From Litoribrevibacter sp041590855 (GTDB lineage: Bacteria; Pseudomonadota; Gammaproteobacteria; Pseudomonadales; Litoribrevibacteraceae): 5,849 nucleotides of DNA. Below, one piece after another: positions 1 through 5,200 of this stretch (position 1 is its first letter; each line of letters opens with the position of its first letter). Below the pieces are notes generated by a model, which was given only the letters and a program-made list of their open reading frames with translations, ran no database searches and was not told the origin of the DNA. A program made the translations under genes and the position numbers. The DNA lies in NCBI GenBank assembly GCA_041590855.1, contig JBFHTA010000255.1, positions 1-5,849 of the forward strand, given 5' to 3'.

Positions 1-1289
1 ATGTCGTCTTGCTGATCGGATGTCCGCTGTGGTAGCAAACTGGCAATGCGCTGACCTTTCACTTCCTCGAAGGTATAACCAAAGATGTCTTCAGCGGTGT
101 GGTTGAACGACTGAATCATACCATTTTCATCAATGGTGATAATGGCTTCAGCTGCGTGATCCAAAACATTGGACAGAAAACGGGAAGTTTCTTCAGCCTC
201 TTCAGTCCTCTCACTGACCAGGGTTTCCATTTCCGCTTTATAGCGGCCCAGAGCCTCCCCCATTCCATTGAAGGTGGTTGCCAGTTCGGTAATTTCATCA
301 TCACCACGATCCGTGATGCGATGATCAAATTTCCCCTGGCCGAACGCCTGTACCCCTTCGTGAAGATTTTTTAAACGTTTTAAGACCAGTCGATTTGACC
401 CCCACAGAATGCCTGCAACTATAATCAGCACGAGTGGAATCACCGCTGTCAGCATAATAAAGGTTTGTCGCCGCAGGGGTTTAGTGAGCTTTTGGATATC
501 AAAATTAAACGCCAGTTGTAGCTTCTGCCCACCTAAATAAAGATCCCTGACCTGTTCAAAGCCATGATGTTTCCCATCGTGTGCCTCATTCAGGTGATGA
601 CCCTCTTCATCCACCAGATGAGCACTGATAATGGGGTAATCATAACTTTGTAACCGTCGGACAATTTGCTCCAACTCCGAACCGATGGATTCTTCAAAGC
701 GATACGCCAACAACACCCATCCCAAAGTCTCCTCGCTCTCGTTATCCATAATCGGGGCAGAAAACCAAAGGGATTTTCGATGATCATAAATACTTAATGC
801 GTCAAAGTTCGGATCTCTGCCCGGTTCCCCCATGGCAGGTAACTGGGCATGGAATTCCGGGCTCATACTCATCGAGCTTAAATCAGCTCCGACCAGTTCT
901 CTCGGTGTAAGCTGGTTGGTATAGAAATCCACCGAATTAACGGCGACTACCTGCTTATCCAGATCCAGTACCGCCAGGTAATAGACTTCCGGAAAGGTTA
1001 CCGCCAGCGTATTCAACTGGGATTGAAGTTTCGAATAGTTAGCGTCTTGAAGCGCTTCATGAAAGGTATCATTCGAAGCGATGATTTGGCTGTTTTGTTG
1101 AATTCCTTTTAACCGGTGCTCAATCAGATTATGGGTATTCTGCAGTGTGACCTGAACAAACTTGTCGGTTTCTGAAAGCAATAGATGTTTCGTCTGAACA
1201 TTAATAAAGTAGGAGGCTAGAAACACACAAAACACGGTGCATCCGGTAGAAATCAACGCCAACTTATGCCCAAGAGTAATTCGTTTCAA
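1..1289 (-). CDS. Membrane sensor protein, Cache-like/HAMP/PAS (N-terminal part; 3' end off window)
   Basis: The first 429 residues are visible, and the gene runs off the left edge with no stop. Domains read by eye are: TM1 about residues 8-29; a periplasmic sensor about 30-275; TM2 about 276-298; HAMP about 299-351 (with GKFDHRITDRGDDEITELA); a charged helical linker about 350-370; and a PAS domain from about 372 (FLSNVLDHAAEAIITIDENG, then FGYTFEEVKGQRI). The periplasmic part resembles double-Cache domains (VYYLAVLDLDKQVVAVNS, LWFSAPI, LGWVLLAYRFEESI), which in known families bind small ligands such as amino or organic acids. The output domain is missing, so this could be a histidine kinase, a GGDEF/EAL cyclic-di-GMP enzyme or a chemoreceptor. 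The start chosen is TTG at 1287-1289. It has AAGGGA nine bases upstream, an in-frame TGA at 1317-1319 just before it, and no ATG until about residue 140, well beyond TM1. It is divergent from the arsenic operon. The architecture is well supported; ligand and output are unknown. Confidence 0.85.
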   Translation of the reverse strand, partial: MKRITLGHKLALISTGCTVFCVFLASYFINVQTKHLLLSETDKFVQVTLQNTHNLIEHRLKGIQQNSQIIASNDTFHEALQDANYSKLQSQLNTLAVTFPEVYYLAVLDLDKQVVAVNSVDFYTNQLTPRELVGADLSSMSMSPEFHAQLPAMGEPGRDPNFDALSIYDHRKSLWFSAPIMDNESEETLGWVLLAYRFEESIGSELEQIVRRLQSYDYPIISAHLVDEEGHHLNEAHDGKHHGFEQVRDLYLGGQKLQLAFNFDIQKLTKPLRRQTFIMLTAVIPLVLIIVAGILWGSNRLVLKRLKNLHEGVQAFGQGKFDHRITDRGDDEITELATTFNGMGEALGRYKAEMETLVSERTEEAEETSRFLSNVLDHAAEAIITIDENGMIQSFNHTAEDIFGYTFEEVKGQRIASLLPQRTSDQQDD

Positions 1290-1298
1290 ACTTAATAT

Positions 1299-1304
1299 TC
1301 CCTT
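1299..1304 (-). promoter_or_regulatory. Ribosome binding site that fixes a TTG start for the sensor gene
   Basis: On the minus strand the bases AAGGGA lie nine bases before TTG at 1287-1289. No ATG or GTG lies between the upstream in-frame TGA (1317-1319) and this TTG. Starting here keeps the whole first membrane segment. A TTG start suggests modest translation. Confidence 0.55.
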
Positions 1305-1358
1305 ACAGTATTCGGTTCAGGTGAGAGTTTGGCATTCCCCCGAATGACGCTTCCTAAT

Positions 1359-1448
1359 GTGAACCTCATGAAGCTCAATCTGGTATAGCTCAACTTGGCA
1401 CAGTTCAATTTGGCACAATGCTATTTCACATAGTTCAGGCTGGTATTG
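1359..1448. repeat. Degenerate 15-bp tandem repeat array, about six units
   Basis: Units of exactly 15 bp follow one another without spacers. They are 1374-1388 CTCAATCTGGTATAG, 1389-1403 CTCAACTTGGCACAG, 1404-1418 TTCAATTTGGCACAA, 1419-1433 (the most diverged) and 1434-1448 TTCAGGCTGGTATTG. A weaker unit at 1359-1373 precedes them, and possible decay follows to about 1463. Neighbouring good units share 11-12 of 15 bases, and most differences are C/T exchanges. The approximate consensus is YTCAAYYTGGYAYAG. The array ends 70 bp upstream of the sensor start codon. It could be a minisatellite made by slippage or a row of protein-binding sites; nothing seen decides between these. Confidence 0.7.
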
Positions 1449-1523
1449 TTCGACGTTCAGTCTCAGGCTTCATCAATGTATTCTTGCCTCTCATATCTTA
1501 TTCATCAGCCACCCCAAAACAGT

Positions 1524-1550
1524 AAATTTAGTTCACTTGGCGTTAAATTT
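1524..1550. repeat. Short AT-rich inverted repeat in the arsR upstream region
   Basis: AAATTTA at 1524-1530 and TAAATTT at 1544-1550 are exact reverse complements separated by 13 bases. The arms are short and AT-rich, so chance is a real possibility. It sits upstream of the proposed arsR promoter and could be a secondary regulator site. It is not a terminator, because no T-tract follows. Confidence 0.3.
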
Positions 1551-1566
1551 CCTGATCTTCTATGCT

Positions 1567-1613
1567 TTTACATAATATTCGGTATTTCATATATATGTTT
1601 TTTCATATATATT
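1567..1613 (+). promoter_or_regulatory. Probable ars operon promoter overlapped by an ArsR operator
   Basis: A -35-like TTTACA (1567-1572) is followed after 17 bases by a -10-like TATATA (1590-1595). Over the -10 lies a pair of identical 12-mers, TTTCATATATAT, at 1585-1596 and 1601-1612, one and a half helical turns apart. The first extends to the perfect 10-bp palindrome CATATATATG (1588-1597). From memory, the E. coli chromosomal ars operator has the same look: CATATATG, a T-run, then a second AT half-site. ArsR bound here would block RNA polymerase until arsenite or antimonite releases it. An alternative promoter is TTGGCG (1537-1542), 18 bases, TATGCT (1561-1566). The promoter call is from consensus only. 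Confidence 0.55.
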
Positions 1614-1661
1614 ACAGCCATTATTTACCCCTACGTAAGTACTTAACGAGGCTTAACGTTG

Positions 1662-2009
1662 ATGAATCCGGTTCAGTTTTTTAAATGCCTTGCAGATGAC
1701 ACTCGGCTGAAATGCGTGTTGCTAATTCAAAAGGAAGAGGAATTGTGCGTCTGTGAGTTAATGGAAGCCATAGAAGAAAGCCAACCCAAAATATCACGGC
1801 ATCTGGCTCAACTAAAAAAATGCGGTTTACTGACAGATCGTCGGCAAGGCCAATGGATTTACTATCGAATACATCCGGAACTCGCAGAATGGGCCAAACT
1901 AATCATTAACCAAACCTTATCTGCAACCCCTGATTACATTGACGAAAACATCAATAACCTTAATCGGATGGGGGATCGCCCTGTCCGTACTCAAAGCTGT
2001 TGCAGCTAA
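1662..2009 (+). CDS. arsR: ArsR/SmtB-family arsenic-responsive repressor
   Basis: This 115-residue winged-helix repressor closely matches the ArsR family in length and motifs. MNPVQFFKCLADDTRLKC opens helix 1. ELCVCEL carries Cys29 and Cys31, the As(III)/Sb(III)-binding pair of E. coli-type ArsR, where the third family cysteine is replaced by Met34. QPKISRHLAQLKKCGLL (41-57) is the DNA-recognition helix-turn-helix, and RQGQWIYYRI is the wing. The C-terminus ends QSCCS, giving a second vicinal pair, Cys113-Cys114. Binding of trivalent arsenic or antimony should release the protein from the AT-rich operator upstream. I chose ATG at 1662, with GAGG at 1648-1651 ten bases upstream. An adjacent in-frame TTG at 1659 has slightly better spacing and would add one residue. 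It is the first gene of a tight operon, so it is likely autoregulated. Confidence 0.93.
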   Translation: MNPVQFFKCLADDTRLKCVLLIQKEEELCVCELMEAIEESQPKISRHLAQLKKCGLLTDRRQGQWIYYRIHPELAEWAKLIINQTLSATPDYIDENINNLNRMGDRPVRTQSCCS

Positions 2010-2015
2010 ACTTCC

Positions 2016-2019
2016 GAGG
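2016..2019 (+). promoter_or_regulatory. Ribosome binding site of the GAPDH gene
   Basis: GAGG lies eight bases before ATG 2028 inside the 18-bp gap after arsR. This gives the GAPDH gene its own good ribosome entry within the operon transcript. Confidence 0.6.
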
Positions 2020-2027
2020 TACAGATT

Positions 2028-3038
2028 ATGACGATTAAAGTTGGAATTAACGGTTTCGGCAGAATGGGCCGTTTGGCCTTAAGAGCAGCATGGGACTGGC
2101 CGGAGCTGGAATTTGTTCGTATTAATGATCCAGCAGGTGATGCGAACACTTTGGCGCACCTAACCAATTTCGACTCTGTTCATGGCAAATGGCATCACCA
2201 AGCCGACGCATCAGAGAATACAATGATCATCGATGGTAAGCGTGTGCTTTGCTCTCAAAATAAGGCCATTGCAGACACGGATTGGTCTGACTGTGATGTG
2301 GTCATTGAAGCCAGTGGTAAGATGAAAAGCAAAGCCTTACTGCAAGGTTACCTGGATCAGGGCGTGAAACGTGTCGTTGTGACTGCACCGGTGAAAGAAG
2401 ACGGTGTTTTAAACATTGTGATGGGTGTGAACGACCATCTCTACGACCCTGAGCAGTATCCAATTGTCACGGCTGCATCCTGCACTACTAACTGTCTGGC
2501 CCCCGTCGTCAAAGTGCTCCATGAGAATCTCGGCATCAAACACGGTTCAATGACAACCATTCACGATATCACCAATACACAGTCTATTTTGGATACACCG
2601 CATAAAGATTTACGTCGTGCGCGTGCCTGCGGCATGAGCCTGATTCCAACGACTACGGGTTCGGCCACTGCCATCACTCACATTTTCCCTGAGTTAAAAG
2701 GCAAACTAAACGGTCATGCGGTTCGTGTTCCCCTGGCAAATGCCTCCCTTACGGACTGCGTGTTTGAAGTAGAAAAAAACACCACTGAAGCAGAAGTTAA
2801 TGCCCTGCTCAAAAATGCTGCTGAAACGGATTTAAAAGGTATTCTGGGCTACGAAGAACGCCCTCTGGTTTCGATCGATTATAAGACCGACCCCCGTTCA
2901 AGCATCGTCGATGCTTTATCGACAATGGTAGTAAATGGCACTCAGGTTAAGCTCTATACCTGGTATGACAATGAGTGGGGATATGCCAATCGTACTGTAG
3001 AGTTAGTGAAGAAAGTTGGGTTGCTGGATCAGAATTAA
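2028..3038 (+). CDS. ArsJ-associated glyceraldehyde-3-phosphate dehydrogenase
   Basis: This 336-residue protein is a full-length phosphorylating GAPDH. The Rossmann NAD-binding loop is GINGFGRMGR (6-15) and Asp34 lies in RINDP. The catalytic cysteine is Cys152 in ASCTTNC, the general-base histidine is His179 in TIHDITNTQ, and the C-terminal signature is WYDNEWGY (312-319). In arsJ clusters this enzyme oxidises glyceraldehyde 3-phosphate with arsenate in place of phosphate, making 1-arseno-3-phosphoglycerate in the cytoplasm for export by ArsJ. The assignment to the arsenic branch, rather than central glycolysis, rests on its position between arsR and arsJ. It also rests on the segment after the catalytic histidine, which reads DITN where housekeeping enzymes usually have a small residue and TATQ. 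Its stop codon shares one base with the arsJ start, so the two are probably translationally coupled. Catalytic residues look intact. Arsenate use is established for the family, not shown here. Confidence 0.93.
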   Translation: MTIKVGINGFGRMGRLALRAAWDWPELEFVRINDPAGDANTLAHLTNFDSVHGKWHHQADASENTMIIDGKRVLCSQNKAIADTDWSDCDVVIEASGKMKSKALLQGYLDQGVKRVVVTAPVKEDGVLNIVMGVNDHLYDPEQYPIVTAASCTTNCLAPVVKVLHENLGIKHGSMTTIHDITNTQSILDTPHKDLRRARACGMSLIPTTTGSATAITHIFPELKGKLNGHAVRVPLANASLTDCVFEVEKNTTEAEVNALLKNAAETDLKGILGYEERPLVSIDYKTDPRSSIVDALSTMVVNGTQVKLYTWYDNEWGYANRTVELVKKVGLLDQN

Positions 3039-4282
3039 TGAGTATCGGACTTTCGCAATTATCTTCTTCAGTGAAGCAATACCTGGTCATCACCGGGAAT
3101 TACTGGGCGTTCACCCTAACGGACGGCGCGTTGAGAATGTTAGTAGTACTGCATTTTCATGGCCTGGGCTACAGTCCGTTAGAGATCGCCCTGTTATTCT
3201 TGTTCTATGAATTATTCGGAGTGATCACTAACCTGGTCGGAGGTTGGCTAGGGGCGCATCTCGGGCTCAATAAAACCATGAACATAGGGCTGGCACTTCA
3301 AGTGGTGGCCCTGACCATGCTATTGGTCCCCGCAAGCTGGCTTACTGTTCCCTGGGTAATGGCGGCCCAAGCGTTGTCGGGAATTGCAAAAGACCTTAAT
3401 AAAATGAGTGCCAAGAGCTCCATTAAGCTCTTGATTCCCAAAGATACCGCTTCGCAATCCCAATCAGAACAACGCTTGTATAAGTGGATAGCTTTATTAA
3501 CCGGATCAAAGAACGCGCTAAAAGGCGCAGGCTTTTTCCTCGGCGGCGTATTACTTATGGTATTGGGGTTCGCCGGAGCCGTTGCCGCAATGGCCACTAT
3601 GCTTACCCTGGTTTGGATTCTTAGCCTGATACTCTTGAAACAAGACCTGGGTAAGACCAAAAACAAACCCAAGTTCACTGATATATTTTCTAAAAGCCGG
3701 GCCATCAATTACCTCTCCGCTGCGCGATTGTTTTTATTCGGAGCCCGTGATGTTTGGTTTGTGGTGGCACTACCTGTGTTTCTTTCAGTACAGTTTGGGT
3801 GGGATCATTGGACGGTAGGCGGTTTCCTTGCCTTGTGGATCATTGGCTATGGTGCCGTTCAAGCCATTGCTCCGAAAATTACAGGCCGATCAGGTCACAC
3901 ACCGCCAGATGGGAAAAAAGCCTGTCTCTGGGCAGGCCTACTTATGATCACCACCCTGCTCATTGCTATCACGTGTGAACAGTATCCTGAGATCAGCATT
4001 CTCGGTGGACTCTTACTGTTCGGCGCCCTGTTTGCGGTTAATTCATCGCTTCACAGCTACCTGATAGTTAGTTACGCTCGTGAAGACGGTGTATCGCTCG
4101 ATGTAGGCTTCTACTATATGGCAAACGCTATGGGTCGTCTGATTGGAACGTTGCTGTCTGGTTGGCTGTTTCAGATATCAGGGTTAGAAGCATGTTTGTG
4201 GGTATCCGTAGCCTTCATCGCTGCCGCTGCCGTGCTATCCATGGCATTGCCGAACCATACAACTATGGCCAAACCTACTTAA
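3038..4282 (+). CDS. arsJ: ArsJ organoarsenical (1-arseno-3-phosphoglycerate) efflux permease
   Basis: This is a 414-residue, very hydrophobic major-facilitator-type permease with around 11-12 predicted membrane segments by eye. They fall in two halves separated by a charged cytoplasmic stretch at about 200-222 (KQDLGKTKNKPKFTDIFSKS). Features I associate with ArsJ are DGALRMLVVLHFHGLGY (29-45), a motif-A-like GGWLGAHLGLNK (68-79), SGIAKDLNKMSAKSSIK (114-130) and ARDVWFVVALPVFLS (236-250). It expels the 1-arseno-3-phosphoglycerate made by the neighbouring GAPDH. Outside the cell the ester hydrolyses to arsenate and 3-phosphoglycerate, giving resistance to As(V). I chose ATG 3038-3040, which overlaps the GAPDH stop by one base (TAATG). 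The frame stays open upstream to an ATG at 2975, but that would lie deep in the GAPDH gene and add a non-membrane leader. The gene ends 8 bp inside the convergent binding-protein gene. No terminator is visible. Confidence 0.93.
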   Translation: MSIGLSQLSSSVKQYLVITGNYWAFTLTDGALRMLVVLHFHGLGYSPLEIALLFLFYELFGVITNLVGGWLGAHLGLNKTMNIGLALQVVALTMLLVPASWLTVPWVMAAQALSGIAKDLNKMSAKSSIKLLIPKDTASQSQSEQRLYKWIALLTGSKNALKGAGFFLGGVLLMVLGFAGAVAAMATMLTLVWILSLILLKQDLGKTKNKPKFTDIFSKSRAINYLSAARLFLFGARDVWFVVALPVFLSVQFGWDHWTVGGFLALWIIGYGAVQAIAPKITGRSGHTPPDGKKACLWAGLLMITTLLIAITCEQYPEISILGGLLLFGALFAVNSSLHSYLIVSYAREDGVSLDVGFYYMANAMGRLIGTLLSGWLFQISGLEACLWVSVAFIAAAAVLSMALPNHTTMAKPT

Positions 4283-5135
4283 ATTGAATCCAAAAATCGG
4301 GATCATCCGGTAAGGGAACCGTCAGCAACGGATTTTCCAATTCATAGACCCGACTTTGTTCAAAGCGCTGAAGCGGAAACGCATCCCGTGTAACGGGGTG
4401 CGATTTCAATATAGCCATCATACGCCCCGTCTTAACCAGTTGCTGCAAGCCTGCTTCCAACTGTTCCGCTAGAAGCGTATTGTCTGCATGCACAAAAAAT
4501 AGCATTGGGAAACGGTATTTAATAACAATGCCTTCATAGACGATTAAATCATCTTCACTACCTGTTTCTTTAAAAGAGGCAACTTCACCATAGACTTCAT
4601 TCAAACCACGGGGAAAGTACTGACACCGATTGGCAAGCAACATGTCATACATCATGTTGAATTTAGGAGCTCGAACAACCCGATAGCCGTTAAACTCGAG
4701 AATGTCAGAATCAGGCCATTGAGAACCTTGGCAAGCTCTCAGACGTTTCAATCCTGACTCATCCAGTTGATCAAAAAGGCCCTTGTCTTTACGTTTGATC
4801 ACAGGCAGACGGTGCCCCAACATCCCCATCGTTAAAGGAATCGGAACAACACGAAAATTATTGGCCCGCACCGGATTTATCCCGGCCCAATAAATACTCA
4901 AACGCTTTTGTTTCAGTAATAAAAAGCCCCGATCCTGGGTTAAATCCTCCACCTTGAGCACTTTAACTTGATACTGTTCTGTTCCTGATAAGGCCTGCTC
5001 AATCAGAGAAACAAAAAAACTATGGCTACTGTCATGTTCAGATTGCGGCGGTCGCACAAAAATCGTGCTCGCCTGGAGAAGTGAGGGTAATAGCCAGGCT
5101 CCCAAGACTGCCAGGATGATTGTAAAACGCTGCAT
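4275..5135 (-). CDS. Secreted PBP2-like (family 3-like) periplasmic solute-binding protein
   Basis: This protein has 286 residues from ATG at 5133-5135. Residues 1-22 form a Sec signal peptide: MQR, a hydrophobic core, and probable cleavage after LLQA. An in-frame TTG at 5148-5150 would add five residues, but it is less likely because it lacks a good ribosome site. The mature part looks like the small bilobed family of extracellular solute-binding proteins common in marine gammaproteobacteria. It has an N-terminal lobe with YWAGINPVR (82-90) and a hinge-region segment with CQGSQWPDSDILEFNGYRV (135-153). It also has NRCQYFPRGLNEVYGE (169-184), where relatives usually read RFDYFPRG, and a C-terminal LEAGLQQLVKTGRM (227-239). 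Cys135 and Cys171 are the only cysteines in the mature protein and could form a disulphide. No permease or ATPase gene is adjacent, so its role may be sensing rather than uptake. The ligand is unknown. It follows radA on the same strand after 65 bp. Confidence 0.8.
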   Translation of the reverse strand: MQRFTIILAVLGAWLLPSLLQASTIFVRPPQSEHDSSHSFFVSLIEQALSGTEQYQVKVLKVEDLTQDRGFLLLKQKRLSIYWAGINPVRANNFRVVPIPLTMGMLGHRLPVIKRKDKGLFDQLDESGLKRLRACQGSQWPDSDILEFNGYRVVRAPKFNMMYDMLLANRCQYFPRGLNEVYGEVASFKETGSEDDLIVYEGIVIKYRFPMLFFVHADNTLLAEQLEAGLQQLVKTGRMMAILKSHPVTRDAFPLQRFEQSRVYELENPLLTVPLPDDPDFWIQFK

Positions 5136-5200
5136 GAGGATTCCGTTCAACTGCTTATAAGCTGCTTCTATAGCTTAGCTCTAATTCCGTAAAGTTCTTA
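5136..5200 (-). other. 65-bp gap between radA and the binding-protein gene, with small inverted repeat and weak promoter-like boxes
   Basis: TAAGCT (5158-5163) and AGCTTA (5172-5177) form a six-base-pair inverted repeat with an eight-base loop. No T-run follows on either strand, so it is not a convincing terminator. On the minus strand TTTACG (5193-5188) and TATAGA (5172-5167) resemble -35 and -10 boxes but are only 15 bases apart. Read-through from radA or a weak local promoter are both possible. Confidence 0.3.

Noticed and set aside
99..374. Plus-strand 91-codon open frame opposite the sensor gene
   Set aside because: It lies wholly antisense to the HAMP and PAS coding region, whose protein is clearly recognisable.
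590..787. Minus-strand 65-codon frame inside the sensor gene
   Set aside because: It is out of frame with the Cache-like domain coding sequence and shows arginine/tryptophan-rich shadow composition.
1396..1420. Sigma-54-like TGGCAC elements within the 15-bp repeats
   Set aside because: Neither TGGCAC is followed at the required spacing by the TTGC half of a -24/-12 promoter, and the element is part of the repeat unit.
1446..1646. Plus-strand open frame of 66 codons in the intergenic region
   Set aside because: No ribosome site. It is composed of AT-rich promoter sequence, overlaps the ArsR operator, and its product has no recognisable family.
2975..3037. Upstream ATG giving ArsJ a 21-residue N-terminal extension
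   Set aside because: It lies inside the GAPDH gene, and the added residues are not membrane-like. The ATG overlapping the GAPDH stop fits coupled translation.
3298..3708. Minus-strand 136-codon open frame
   Set aside because: It is antisense to arsJ membrane segments, with no ribosome site and no family resemblance.
4282..4330. Possible transcription terminator after arsJ (CGGT...ACCG and GGAT...ATCC short palindromes)
   Set aside because: The arms are four to five bases, no T-run follows on either strand, and the region is coding for the binding protein.
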